64,000 nt of DNA from Blattamonas nauphoetae (lineage: Eukaryota > Preaxostyla > Oxymonadida): assembly GCA_033064195.1 (NCBI GenBank), contig JARBJD010000020.1:248001-312000 (forward strand), given 5' to 3'. Shown here piece by piece: positions 22,150-34,739 of this stretch; position 1 is the stretch's first letter, and every line of letters begins with the position of its first letter. Below the pieces are notes generated by a model. The model was not told the origin of the DNA. It did no database searches and was given only the letters and a program-made list of their open reading frames with translations. Position numbers and translations under genes: made by a program.

Positions 22150-22540
22150 CACCACTCCTTCATTCAATATTGTCTCTCCTTTGTGCCGCAGATAATTGTT
22201 GCGGCCACTGTATCTCTCTCCCAATTTCATCAAACATGTGCAACCGAAAGTACTTCACTCCCACCAACTTGAACAGACATGTGCGATCTCACGCAAACAA
22301 GTGCAACGCACTTGCATCCCGTTCCCCGCTCAGATTTGGACACCAATTTCATTTGAGAAACGACGAAAACCGCATGATCTCGACGGAACTGCTGATAACA
22401 AATGGACAACCAGTGTCCGAGCCTCCTCAACTGCCTCTCAACGTCGACTGTCATCGTTCCAACACAACATGGTAAATCTCCTCCATGTCAAGAATACCCC
22501 TGTATTTCGGCCGATGTGACCGACTCCGCATTTGATCATG
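22150..22540 (+). other. Short frame with a zinc-finger-like motif
   Basis: The frame 22170-22475 reads CNRKYFTPTNLNRHVRSHAN, which resembles the helix half of a C2H2 finger as found at the N-termini of some mobile-element proteins. The first cysteine pair is unclear. Nothing else supports a gene. Confidence 0.25.
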
Positions 22541-22834
22541 AATAAAGCGGGATGTTGAATATGTCTTGCTCCCCTAATCGACTTCAATCTGTAAGTGCTG
22601 CCGTTTCCTGTCCATGCCTCCATGATCTCCTCTCACTCCCTCTCACTCACGGAGTCCGAATAGTGTTGGTCAATCCCCTCTCCGACAAGGGCCGCGCCTT
22701 CCTCCTCTGCCATCCGCGGCGTTGATGCCATTCAAAGGCCAGAGGGCAGGATGTTGTGAATTGCATCCCAACATCGATTGTTGAGATGACGTTGTGGCGT
22801 TGATGCCAAAAATTGTGGATTGTGATATGATGTT

Positions 22835-23930
22835 TTACTCAGTTGTGTCTGAAGTGGTTTGCGACATGATTGTAGGGGCGATGATGCCAACTGAAGACGA
22901 AAACGAAATGTTTGATCTATTTCCCCGTGAAAGACTGCTGGTCCCAACTTCCATTCCAGCTCCCGCTATTCCAGCGAGTGGGCCGAGATTGTTGATCGTA
23001 TCGGACTGCCTTAGCAGGGTCCCACACTCGCCTCGTCTGATCGATTTCCAATTGAAGTAGCTCTTCATGTCCAATTGTGGGCTCAATACCACTGAGGAGA
23101 ACCTTCCGCGCATGTTCAACCTGCCAAACTTGCTCAGCTGCTTTCATTCCCACCAACCCTAAGGCCTGACCTGCTGACATTCCCTGTCAGACCACTTGGA
23201 ACAGGGCAATACTCAACTTGACCGTGTCAAACGCCTCATTTTATTGAGCAATCAGCAAAGGATCAATATCCCGTGTCTGTTTTGTTACGAACTTGCTAAG
23301 AATGTCCTGATTCAACTGAAACCCAACTGCGAACATCAGAACCTCCTCCAGGGTCGTATGAGCCTGGGTATCCCAGGTGAAGAGAGGGAGATCTTTAGCA
23401 ACAGTCTCGACCCGCGCTTGCATATCGTTGAATTCAGTGAGAGTGCCATCTTGAGTTCGAGAATCTGAAACCTGTTGTTGAAGTTGGACTGGATGGAATC
23501 GAACCTGACCATCCGGTGGCGGTGTTGTGCGGAAGATTCTGGGTGTTATGGACCCATCATTATCGATATTCGGCGTATGGACATATTCACTCCCCCTTTG
23601 ATGAAACGGTTGCGGCGTCAAAATCCGCTGCTGGACTACATTTGGGGCCATGGCACCTCCGATAGATCCCTCCCAGTCCTGGCTATCCAGTCCGGAGGCA
23701 CAATCAATTGTCACCAGAAATAGTCGTAAAAGATGGAAAATAGCACCGGCAATGGGATCGAGGTAGGGTGGCAACGCCATCTGTTGAAACCTTTGAGCGT
23801 CTTCGGAGTTGGGTACAAGCCCGCTTGTAATCACCTGGACAGCCAAATTGCGAAGCTCCTGCAATCTCGCCTTAAACATTTCATTTAACTGCTCTTCCTG
23901 AGTCATTGTTATGTTCAAATTTGAATGCAA
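22835..23930 (-). mobile_element. Possible retroelement gag-like fossil
   Basis: Two adjoining minus-strand frames form a helical protein of retroelement-gag character. The first starts MTQEEQLNEMFKARLQELRN and has a Pro-rich middle. The second has GLVGMKAAEQVWQVEHAR and a Gly/Asn/Ser/Trp-rich end. No reverse transcriptase, capsid motif or LTR was recognised, so the family is open. It looks broken and is incomplete. Its age cannot be judged beyond being older than its own interruptions. Confidence 0.25.
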
Positions 23931-24133
23931 ATAAAAAATTCAGAGATCTAACCCATTGTTGTGTTCACTGTCTCACTGCAGGGATTATCTCACTCTTCTG
24001 AGCTCGGTTGAATCGGATCACTGCAGAGTGATCGATTTCTCGATTCCTACATCCTCTGTGAAGCTTGGCCATATGAGGTGTGTCCGAAGATGTGATCGAT
24101 CGACACAAATTATGCACATAAATGTTACATTTG

Positions 24134-24711
24134 TCACTCAGCGAGGCTTGTGACAAGAAAGCTTGGTTGTCGGATAAATGAAGATATTGACTGTTTGAGA
24201 GAATGAAGGTACAAGGAATTCTCGTCGGCGTTGAAAAGAAATTCGCATGGAATTTGAACTGAATCAATCGTCTCTGAGTGAAGAGAACGATAGTGCAATA
24301 TGAGCCGTTTCTGTGGAGCCTTAATCCAGGCTGAGTCCATCTCCTTCGGGAGAGAGAGTGACCATGACAAATTTTTCTCGATGAGTCGATATACAAAGCT
24401 GGGTGATAGTTGTCGACTCATTGACTCAGTATCGAGAGGATTCTTGAATGTTTCAGCCTGAATCACAAATACTCCAAAAAGATTTGATAATTTCTTCACA
24501 ATTTCTTTGACTCTGATTCATTTTTGCATTCTGATGTCTTCCTGGAGTGATTGAAGCAATCATATTGACTGTGGAAGGAGGACACCTTTTTTGATGATCC
24601 GAACATTTCGGATAAATTATTTAACCAATTCTGAGTATCTGGAAATAAGCAAAAAACATGTTTTGTTTGACACACATTTCTGAGGAAAACAATCGTTTTA
24701 TTGTTGAGCAT
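24134..24711 (-). pseudogene. Pogo/Tigger-type DDE transposase remnant, right arm
   Basis: Same remnant as in the left arm, differing by only a few residues (for example NPLDTESMSRQL for NHLDTESMSQQL). It is also cut off at the centre boundary, so the truncation predates the duplication or marks its breakpoint. Confidence 0.4.
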
Positions 24712-27700
24712 ATAGTGTCGAAATCTTTACGAATCAAACGCACTTTATTTGGTTCAAAACTGATAGCTGGTTGTGGAGATATGACGTCGAAAAGTTCAAA
24801 ATTGTGGTGTGTATCATGGTGTATGATGCTACAGGGTTCAAAAACGTGTCTTTAACTCCAAAATTTTTACCTAAATATTGTCGCACCAAAACAACATTCA
24901 TCAGAAAAAATCTCGATTTATGGTGGTTTAATGACTTTCGGATCTTTTTTGACACACTAGAACCCATCTATGGTTGAACCAAAAACGTAGCAGCAGTCTT
25001 TACTTCTGTATATTCAGTTCTTCACTTTTCAACTTTGATTTGAAAGAAAGATGCACCTCTCAAACTGATCCAGAATGTTAAATTACTCTCAACACTTATC
25101 CTCCTCTCTCCAATATCAGTTCGAGCCGAACGAGGATTCAGTTTTAAAAATCGAATCAAGACAACTTTTCTGAATACAATTTGCCCAAGATTTTGACTAC
25201 AAATCGAGAACTTCATCCAATCCCTCGATATTCCCCAATCAATCAAAGTGGACCCTCCCACTCAAACGACAATCTAGAAAAGTTATCAGAAACAAATTGG
25301 TGCAACTGGCACTTGCTCACCCGAGAAAGTGATGAAGAATCTGTCAGCTCAAGATAACTCCCAAGCTCTGTTGTTGGATTTGATGGAGAGGATGGAAGAC
25401 TGGGATCGACTCAGAGAGGTAACAGTGATCTCCAGTTCGATGACAGTATCTGAAGAGGGTTCGTCAATGATGGTTTTCCTACAGGCTCTTGATCCAGCAA
25501 TCGATCTCCATGCTCAGACATTGCATCCTTCTCCAGATTAACTCCCTCCTCAGCTCATTTCTACAGTCTTTCAACTTCACAACGATCCAGTGTTTCAACA
25601 CTTCACCTATAAAAACTGAACAATCCACCATTCCAGATAGAACACGAATCTTTATCGAGTCAGGTTTGGTGTGCGTTCACTCAGTCAGAGTTTAGAGAGA
25701 CTTTGATGTTTATTCATCCAATCAAAGACTCGATAAGTCTTGCTGAAGGTGCGCTGAATGATGGGAGAAGTCGTCGGATTGAAGAATAATGGAAAATCAC
25801 TTCATATTGTTCATTTAGTTCTTTTTTTGTGAGAGTTAGAATTCTTTGCGATATATGATACATCATAGTCGACAAAATACCGACAGCGAGAGGAAGATCC
25901 CCTCCACCCATAAATTGCCTCACTCGACATCCAACACGAAACTATCCCATTTCTCTCGTTATGATGACTCTAACAATTCCAAAAATGATTCAAACAAAAT
26001 TCTGTGAAAGATGTGTCACATTAGGTTGTTCCGACACACCACACCCTGTTCATACCAATCATGAAAGAAAGTGGTAAAAGAATGGACGGGCAGGGGTTTG
26101 AATGCCAGTCCACAGCTTACAAGGCGGGTGGGTGAGTCAATAGCTTACAAGTTTGGTGGGGTGAGAATTATTGCGGTTCTGAGTATTCATTCGAGACGTC
26201 CTGCGCTTCCATCTCCTGCCCCATCCCTTCATTCCCAGATGGACCTGAATCATCCGTCACTTTCTTCGCTTTCTTCTTCTTGTTCACGACAACGACCACC
26301 ACAATGATGACGACCACGGCAGCGACAATCACCACAGAGCCCACAATTATCACCACCAGCGCCCAAATCGGCAATTTCGGACTTTCTGGATCGTCCCCTG
26401 GTTCTTCAGTTTCGGCGTCGGAGCGAGGATCTGAGCCTTTCTTCGCCACTGTCGCTGATTCGTCCACGAACGCTGGGATCTCTTCGTCTGGCTTCCCAGA
26501 ATAGTCTGATGTCGTCACTCCAACAATCAACTGGTCTGTGGTGCTGTGCAAGTTCGTGATCTTCGATGCATCCAGTTTTCCATCCTTCAAATCCGACGCG
26601 TCTACCGAAAACAGAATGTCCAGATGGTCGAAATCTCCACTGTCATCGTGCTCAACGAAGAAATTCTTCATTTCATAGCTCTTCTCGCTGTTGTAATAGA
26701 AATAACGTGTCGGATAAGAAGATTCTTGGCCATCGAAGAGGAGTCGGATCAGGAATCCATTTGGGAGAACAGGTGCTCGACATTTCGATACAAGCACGTC
26801 TTCCATGTACAGCTTGTTCGTCCAGATCATTCCGGCTCCACTCGACTTGGTTGATTCGCAATCTTCAAAACGAACTTGCTTCATCGTCAGACTGTCACAC
26901 GAGAAAATCGACCCAAAATGCACTCCTTTGCAGTTCCGAAATGTCGTCTTGTCGCAAATCGTGACAGGCCCAGGATGGAAGACATGACAGCAGCCCCACT
27001 TGTGGGTGATATATTTCCCGTCGACCATCTCAGCTGTGCAATTCTCAAGCAGACAGTTCTTGATGACGAATTCCTGAGTCTCAAAATCACCCGAGGGCAT
27101 GCCAACTAGATAGAGCTCGCAGAACTCAGGAGTGCAATCCTTGATAGTGAGATTGTCGACTTCGATGGACCCTTCGTAATTGTATATGACAGCTACACCG
27201 CTACCACTACATTCCACAATGCTGCAGTCTTTGACAAGAATGTGAGGAGGAGTGCCATCATGGACGTCGAAATAATGAAAATCTATGTGGAATGCCCCTA
27301 TATTGGACTGTTCTCGATCCCCACAGTTTGTGAAGGTGCACGACTGAATTGTGGCGTCGACGCTGTATCCATTGGCATAGACAGAGAGGGTACCACCATG
27401 TCTTGAACTCACATCCGCCCAGTGGCAATCCTCGATGAGCACAGGGAGCTCGATTTCACAGAGATTCTGAACAGAGTAATCTGTGTTGGTGGATGACAGA
27501 TCTCCAAGACAAACGAGTGCTCCTCAACACAGCGAGTTCCCTGAAATGATATTAGGGGTTGGCCTGATAAAATGTGAAAACAGAAAACCAATAATAAGAT
27601 TTATCTGTTCCAGAAATGGCAGATTCCACAAAGGATGTCACAACCGCCTGAAGACGATTCTCACAGATTTAATTAATTTTCTCTGAAAAGTTTTAAGAAT

Positions 27701-28139
27701 TATCACTGATTATCATTATAACAGGCACACTTTGCACAGATCCATCAGTACCGTGTTTTCTCAAATTCAAGATCATCACACAAGAAAACCTGTCGAAAAA
27801 ATGAAATTAAAACAAAACAGAAGTGAGTGAAAAGAAGTGTAAGTTGATCAACTAGATCTGACTTTGAACGAGATGGTGCCCGAGCAAGCAATTTGACTCT
27901 CTCGGGCATTTGGGTAGATCCGACCCTAACTGTGACTTTTCCAAAAAAATCTGCCAAATCCCAACGGGGAACTTAGAGTTCACAGGTTGGTTTACCCCAT
28001 AATGGGGCCGTTGAGGAAAACAAAAAAGCTTTATGGTCAAGAAATCCCTAACAGGGAACAAAAACTTGCCAAATGGTCTAAATAGACGAAGTGAAGTGAA
28101 AAAGCCAGAACTTGCCAGGTTGTGTGGCAGAGTTGCAGG

Positions 28140-28208
28140 TTGAGGAGCACTCGTTTGTCTTGGAGGAGTTCCCTCTGGTCACTCCAAGCCCAAACGAGGG
28201 CTCCTCAA
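28140..28208. repeat. Two element ends joined head to head
   Basis: Inside the 5.9-kb insertion, the left-type end (TTGAGGAGCACTCGTTTGTC, ending CTTGGAG) runs directly into the right-type end (GAGTTCCCTCTGGTCACTCC onward). The two halves are inverted copies of each other with a short loop. Confidence 0.8.
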
Positions 28209-28527
28209 CACAGCGAGTGTTGAAAGGAAAAGCTGAAAGAGAGAGAAGTAAAAAAGGAGAAAGCCTTCTTTGTTATTCCTTCCAAGAGATGAGAGTCAGG
28301 CCGTGACCCCACTCGGGCTGGCACCAACTCTGTGCAAGTTCTGACTCAAAATGAATGAGAAATCGGAGGGGAGCTGGGCTTCCACAATGACAGTGATGGG
28401 GAGTGCCTTGATTCCACTGCGATACTGCTTCCACATCACAGTCTCCCTGACTCAGCGCCCCTCCACATCGATCCCAACTGGATCAGTTGCATACCATCTC
28501 CTACTATCCTCGCGCTTCACGCTGAGG

Positions 28528-28698
28528 TGGGGAGAACAACTCAACACACTGTTTGTGAGGAGACAACTCGACTCACAGTGTGTGTGGGGAGAACAACTCA
28601 ACACACTGTTTGTGAGGAGACAACTCGACTCACAGTGTGTGTGGGGAGAACAACTCGACCCACTGTTTGTGAGGAGACAACTCGACTCACTGTTTGTG
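28528..28698 (+). repeat. 57-bp minisatellite, three copies
   Basis: The unit starts at 28528, 28585 and 28642. It is 19 codons long and would encode WGEQLNTLFVRRQLDSQCV in the frame 28351-28740. The third copy has several changes. Because the period is a multiple of three the frame stays open, which is not itself proof of coding. Confidence 0.85.
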
Positions 28699-31600
28699 TC
28701 GGATCTCATCCCGAATCCTGATATTGACGATTCAGGCTAACACTTCCAGAATCAACGCCTGCTTCCCCTCTTCAACATGGCTTCTCTCCAACTGATATGC
28801 CTGTGTTAGCAGGAGAGATAGACTACATGTATCATTCATTTCAACTCCGCTCTTTCAAGTGTCCGAGGAAGTTGCGGAACGGACAGCCTGAGTCTATGCT
28901 TCGACAAAAGTTGAACATCAACCTCCGCCGAAGATCATCAAGAATCTTCAAGAGTTGTCAGGGTGATGAACAAGGAAGACTGTCAGAGTGAGGATCAGGT
29001 CCCAACTTCCGAGCTCAAGCTGACGTGTTTTTTTTTTCGAATTTGGCGTATTAACAGAAGTCAGACACAACGATATCGTTCGCCTTCGGTGACAGGTCAA
29101 TATTCTGGGAACAGCTTGGACGGTACCTGAATCCTGGATTGTGACCATGAATGTCATGGAATTTCAAAGATGGAATGGACTGCAGTCTTGTCTGAACGCT
29201 TCTGGCTTGACGAGTGTCTACTCATGATCGACTTTGTCCGCAATGAACAAGTGGCATTACGATCCCTTGTGAATGCAATCCGCATTGGTCGTTGATTGTT
29301 CCAGCGTCTCGCGAAGTGTGTTGTTGAATATCTTTTGAATTGTTATCCTTCTTCGTTCACTTCCTCAATCTGGCAGTTTAATCAGCATTCTCAGGTACTG
29401 TTTGAACATGTCGGCCGAGTGCCCCTTCACATCGTCTTTTCATTTGTCAAGTTAAAAGTCCTTGTCTGTACACGGCTATCACGAGTTGAATTTGTGGTAT
29501 TTCCGTGTCAAGCTTGGTCAGGTAGTATGCAGTCCTTGTTTGTTGATTTCTACGAGCGCATCGTTGGTTCTCCTCACCGAACAGTCTGTTGGAGTGTGAT
29601 GCAATCTCTTCGTTGCGTGTGAGACAAATGAGATGCAGCCCGTGTCACTATGTTTCAATGACTCCCTCGAACGGAATTGCTTTGACGATGTCTGGTGCAA
29701 CTAACCAGTTTCTCGGCTTCGAGATCGTTTTGTCGTCGTTTGGAGCACGGGAAACTACAGCGGAAGATGCAAAACTGCAAGTCTAACGGAAGAATAATTA
29801 TCTTGAATCTGATTCATTATCCACTTTGGATTCATCTGTAGTTTTCCTAAAATAGACGCAGAGTAACAATCGTGGCGAAGTGTCGAGAAAAACAAACAAC
29901 ATGGGATGATCGTCTTCTCTTTCTCCATCCATCGAGCCCATCCGACTGTCATTATCACCGCATGCATCATTTGTCCTTTCGTACTTCAAAATGCGTTTCT
30001 GATCACATCTAAAAAGTATTTCAACTTGATACGACAGATGAAACTTTTCTGCACATCAACGGTGTATATTGTATTTTTATTCAGCTTTCTTTTGTACAGT
30101 CTCTAAATCTTCCGACATTTTTGGCAACACTCTCCCAAAATACAAGTATAGCAGTCAATCTTCAGTGAAAACGACTCTTTTCGAAACCATTTGTCAAATT
30201 GCACTTCGATGAAACCATGCAAATATCCACAAATATACTGTGTGTCCTCCATTTTACTCAACTATTTCAGACTGTATGATGATATCTCGCCGTTCTCTTG
30301 CACTGCTTTCTCTCATTCCGTCCACTTTCGCTGAAATTGTGTATTCACAGACAAAGATCAAGATGTATTCTGTTGAATGCAGAAATTCGGTCGGATACGA
30401 AAATTTGGAGGATCACCGCCTGCGAAATGGAAGTGATTTCTGTGAGTCTTTGAAAGCAATGAATGTCTCCTTCCTTTCATCCATTATTCTTCCAACTCTG
30501 ATTTCTGACCCAACCAGACCTTTTCTGAGATGTCTCAGTCGGAAAATGCTCAAACTCCATTGTTCAAGCAAGATGTGCAACTCGAGCAAGAATGCAACAA
30601 TCTCTCACTCTTAAACTTGAAGGAAGAAGAAAAACATGACGAGATTTGTGATTAAGATACCGATTCACATTTGTCGGTTTCTGATTTTCAATCAATTCGA
30701 AAGAGCCGGGCCGCTGTGGATTGTCACAATTCACTTTTCACTCTTTTCTCCGTTCATCGTTCCATTTTAATAATGATTCCACATTTCTCTGTTTTGTCTC
30801 CAAATTTGTTCGTGAAATTCCAATTAGGCAAGTGAACCTTGTCTTAATAATTGAGATCCGATCAATCCCCCAAGTGGACCAATGTCTCACAAACAAACCA
30901 ATAAGGCCGTTTTGGTTGTGAGCGTCTAAAAGAACACTAGCATACTCCCCAAAGAAGAGAATAAACCATGTTTGAACTTCAGTGCCATCTCATCTCGTCC
31001 TTGCAGTTTTACATTTTCCGCTGTAGCAGCTTTGATGGAAAGAGTGGTGACGTCCTCTTACAGGAGGGTGATGAGTTCCATTCGCAAGGCTTGATTGGGG
31101 AGGCCCCACTCATCTTGACAGATGGGGTTGTAGGAGAAAGCTGAACTTGTGCATTCTCCGGACTGTCCATTCCTTCTTCGAATGGACATTTCACTGTCAA
31201 ATCGCTTATGCGCATTGTGTCCGCAAACAGATCCACAAATAAGTTGCTCCCGACGATTGAAGGGTTGTAACAATGCAGAGGAGATTTCCTTCGCTCCTCT
31301 TCTCTACGATTGAACCGTCAAGTGGTGTCAATTTCAAAAATGGAACCTTCGTTTCGCTTCCGGTTCAGATTGAGAAAAGGGTTTTTTTTTCACTCTCTGA
31401 GAAAACGAGAGCAAGTACGAGAACGAGCGCAGCAACAACGGAAGAGATGCTCTTGGCACCTTCGGCGTCTTTGAAGGCTTGGACAGTGAACCTGCCGCCA
31501 TCGGTGATTTCGAGGTCGGCGGTGAGATCGGTCTGAGAAGCAACTTGCGGTCGTTGAAAATGAAGTCAACATCAATCGTGCCAGCAAAGTGAGTCCACTT

Positions 31601-34219
31601 GAATATGTAACCGTGGTTGACGAATTCGGTGTTGGATGTCGCAGCGACGGTGGTGAGTTTGAAGTCTTGCTTGCCACATTCTGGGAGAGCGGCTGGGAGG
31701 ATGCCGTTCTCACTGGTGAGGGCGAGGTGTCCCTTGGTAACGTCCCTCTTGTCATCTTCGACGAAGGTTAGCCTTGGGACCGCAGTTGCTTTCTTAATTC
31801 CTGCTTTCGTTTCAGCGAACAAATTTATGAGTGTTGTTCTTCTTCTGTTTGTAAAATCGATTCTGCTTTCTTCAGGTTTGTATTAAATTCATCAAAGTGG
31901 TCTGTGATTTCCCTCTGGTGGAAGAACTCGTGTTGTGTCGAGAATGGTGTTGGAGGCTGACGCAATCCTGAAAACTGGAATACAGGATTGAGAATTGGCG
32001 ATTGTCGACCAGAACTGGGAATTTTGTGAGCTCGGAAATGAGATTTCACCCTCAGAACCCTTTCTTCACGACTGGCTCGAAGTATTGGCTGTGAGCATGC
32101 CAGCATTGGAATTTCTCCTGAGTGGTCGATCTAACTCATGCCCTTGTGTCTTTTTTGTGACATGTTCTTGGCCGTTTGACATTGGATCCACCGTACGAAC
32201 ATGTTTTCCAATTGTTCTTGATAACTTCGTGATGTCGAGTTAATGCGAGTGGTGAGGAGATGAAATGACCTTGTTGAATCGCGAATGTTCATTTGTTGAG
32301 TTGATCGAAGCGTCAAAGTGTTGAGTTCATTCCTTCTTATGGTGGTACTCAGTTGTGAGGTCGAACTTGACTTCCCCCATTTTCACCATTGAAAGCAAGG
32401 ATTAGTGCCGATTGTAACTTGGACAACAGATTCTTGCCGAAGATGCAAGATATAATGCATGAAATCGCGGCAACTGTTGATGATCTGGATCGACATCGGA
32501 CTGTTATGATATAGTATCATTTGGCTCAAAAACGACGAACGGATATCTTCCGAGCCATGAATCGAAAAGTCTCATGCATTTATGAGGATCGGCACCTGCT
32601 TGTTTGAACTTAGGAGTCGTGGGAAAATTGTCCCGATAGGACAAGTGTTGGCCCGTGTGGCGAGTGTCTTGACCTCAATGAGAAGGGGATAAACAATTTC
32701 CAGGATAAAGAGGTGCTTCCCTCATGTTGCCTCGTTGCTGGACGGGATGAAGTTCTCCACGGAATTGGTACTCTATCTTTGTTCCTGCCTCCTCGTCGTT
32801 GTGAATTGCTGCTGTCCCGTTTCTCCAGTGACTCTCGTAATGGCAATATCAATCTGAATAGCATCCTGGCAGTCGACGGAGTTTTGTTTCGACGTCCAAT
32901 TCAACTTGCTTTCCCTGTGTCGAGAAGATGTTTCGAACAATAACCGCAATTGATTCCACTTCAATGGCACTATCTTGAGCGCCATGAACGGTGAAACAGT
33001 TGAATTTTGCATGAATTGGGAGCGTGAAGTATTCTTCCGAAATTGGTTCGGCGTCGAAATGGAAACATCTGATGTAATTATCGACATTTGGAAGCAGTTG
33101 TCTGAGTCAACCTCATGTGATGACTTGTCGCATGATCACGACAAGTCCCTTGACAAAGGCTGGAATGGCGTAAACGGTTGAAGGTTGAAATGAGGTATTT
33201 CGATAGAAATGAGCTCGAAAATAGTAATCATGATAACGAATCCGAATATTGCCAAAGATAGTGTTGCAGTTTAAGACGAGGAGGTCATTATTTTCTGTTA
33301 GAAATATTTTGATCAGGCCAACCCCTAATATCATTTCAGGGAACTCGCTGTGTTGAGGAGCCCTCGTTTGGGCTTGGAGTGACCAGAGGGAACTCCTCGC
33401 TGAGTGTTGGAGTAGCGAAGATGAAGATGACTCAGTTTGAACGATTTCCCCGAAATCGGAGCATCTGTGATTGACCCGTAAAGGTCATCGGTCACGTTCC
33501 AGAACGACGACGAATCAAGGTTCATCTGGAATCCCGCTGCAGAGATAGCTTCACATAAAATCATCAAGGTCAGCAGGGTCTGTGTTTTCTGGTCCGTGTG
33601 AGAGAGGGGAGGTCGCAATCACATGGTCCACATTCGAGAATCGAGACGATGTGATTGAAGCGGTGTATGACGAGCATCCAAAGATCGCCGATGATCCAAC
33701 TGTCACCGAGTCCATAGTACACCCACACACCGTCAGATGGCACGAGTGAGTCGGGGAGATCACCATTTCAGGAAGAAGCGATCGGCCAGTCAAAGAAATC
33801 CACGAAAGAACAATATCTCCTCCATTCGAAAGAAACGGTGACAAATCGCTTCCAATGTCCAGTGTGCAGCGAGATATCGACACAAACGAGTTCTTCGCCA
33901 TTTCAGCAATTCGATAGCCTCCATCAACACTCAGGTCCACTTTTCCAACCAATAATGTCGAGTTTATCACATCAAACAGCGTGCCCATCTCTCCCGAAAC
34001 TCCCCGGATGCTTGAGGATGATGCCGTTTTCAACGAGAACCATCCATCCATGATTTTCGTGTTGCGAGAGAAATATGCGTCTTCCAGCAGAACCACTTCA
34101 GCTTCCGAGTTTGAGCCAGAACCGAGAACGGTAGAGATATCAACCAGGGAATGCAGGGTTGAGAACAATACAGCAAACAGCATTGAATAAATCAAAATAT
34201 AACTGTAGATCGTGCCCAT

Positions 34220-34739
34220 AGATCCCCCTTTTGACCTCTCACCGATCACCCTGTCATCGAATTCGAAGAAAAATGACCTAAGAGTGATCAATGATATGAG
34301 TCATGAAAAAGAAGAACTTGGCGATATGATGAATTGTTCAAATCCGTAAATACTCAAATAATAAAACAGGCAATGAATCAGTTGAGCTCAAGCACAAGAC
34401 AGTTGGAGAGACCCTCAAGTCATCAAAGAAGGTCGGATCAAATCGTAACGTGCGAGCTCACAGGCATCCCAAATCTCGGGACAGATCGAAAGGAAAACGA
34501 AGAAGAAGAAGGAGACAGTGCAATGGGTGAACCTTGTCAGGTCCTCCGTCCAAAGTGAGGTAGATGTCGATCTGTGTCGTACAAAAGCAAAGACAGGACG
34601 AAAAGGCTCGTGACAAGGCTGTGGTGAATGTTGCTCCGATCAGATGACCGTGCAGATTTGTGGTGTGGTGAATATTGAGTGTATGAGAAGAATGTGATGG
34701 ACATTCGCACAGTGTGTTTGAGCTGTGTTGTTGAGAGTG
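34220..34739. promoter_or_regulatory. Gene A to gene B spacer, right arm
   Basis: Mirror of 14265-14784, closely similar. No motif is assigned. Confidence 0.35.

Larger units (their letters stand above)
20516..23999. repeat. 53-bp inverted repeat pair bracketing most of the spacer
   Basis: 20516-20568 (AGAAGAGTGAGATAATCCCT onward to GGGTTAGA) is the reverse complement of 23947-23999 with two or three differences. A further hairpin arm (ATCGATGATTTAGCAGAGCG, 20496 on) is inverted at about 20725-20742. They may be ends of an older element filling the spacer. Confidence 0.55.
19564..24098. other. Unique spacer at the centre of the inverted duplication
   Basis: These 4.5 kb are not shared between arms. 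They hold a dead Tc1/mariner element, a possible retroelement fossil and a pair of short inverted repeats near the edges (20516-20568 against 23947-23999). 19564-20515 contains no gene I can support. Confidence 0.6.
27505..33395. mobile_element. 5.9-kb terminal-inverted-repeat insertion in gene B, family unknown
   Basis: Homology with left gene B stops at 27504 and resumes at 33396. CTC is present on both sides and once in the intact gene, so the duplication is 3 bp at most. Inverted ends match over roughly 80 bp (about 27505-27585 against 33300-33380, sharing CTCCTCAACACAGCGAGTTC and GATATTAGGGGTTGGCCTGA). The right end has 16 extra terminal bases. The interior has only short scattered frames (28351-28740, 29296-29622, 30240-30614 plus; 31009-32106 and 32610-33087 minus) and no protein family I recognise. 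It appears old and inactive. A large virus-like DNA element cannot be excluded by structure alone. Confidence 0.75.
26168..34219 (-). pseudogene. Gene B, right copy: split by a 5.9-kb insertion and frameshifted
   Basis: The N-terminal part is at 33399-34219 and the C-terminal part at 26168-27501. The C-terminal part is a clean 424-codon frame with beta-helix rungs (SCTFTNCGDREQSN), the V/I-rich membrane span and the same short tail as the left copy. The N-terminal part starts with a signal peptide or anchor (SYILIYSMLFAVLFSTLHSL) and carries one extra base near 33555, which shifts the frame before the insertion site. Both copies of gene B are thus disabled, by different events. Confidence 0.75.

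Noticed and set aside
28528-28698. CRISPR-like array
   Set aside because: Units are directly abutting with no unique spacers, and the context is eukaryotic.
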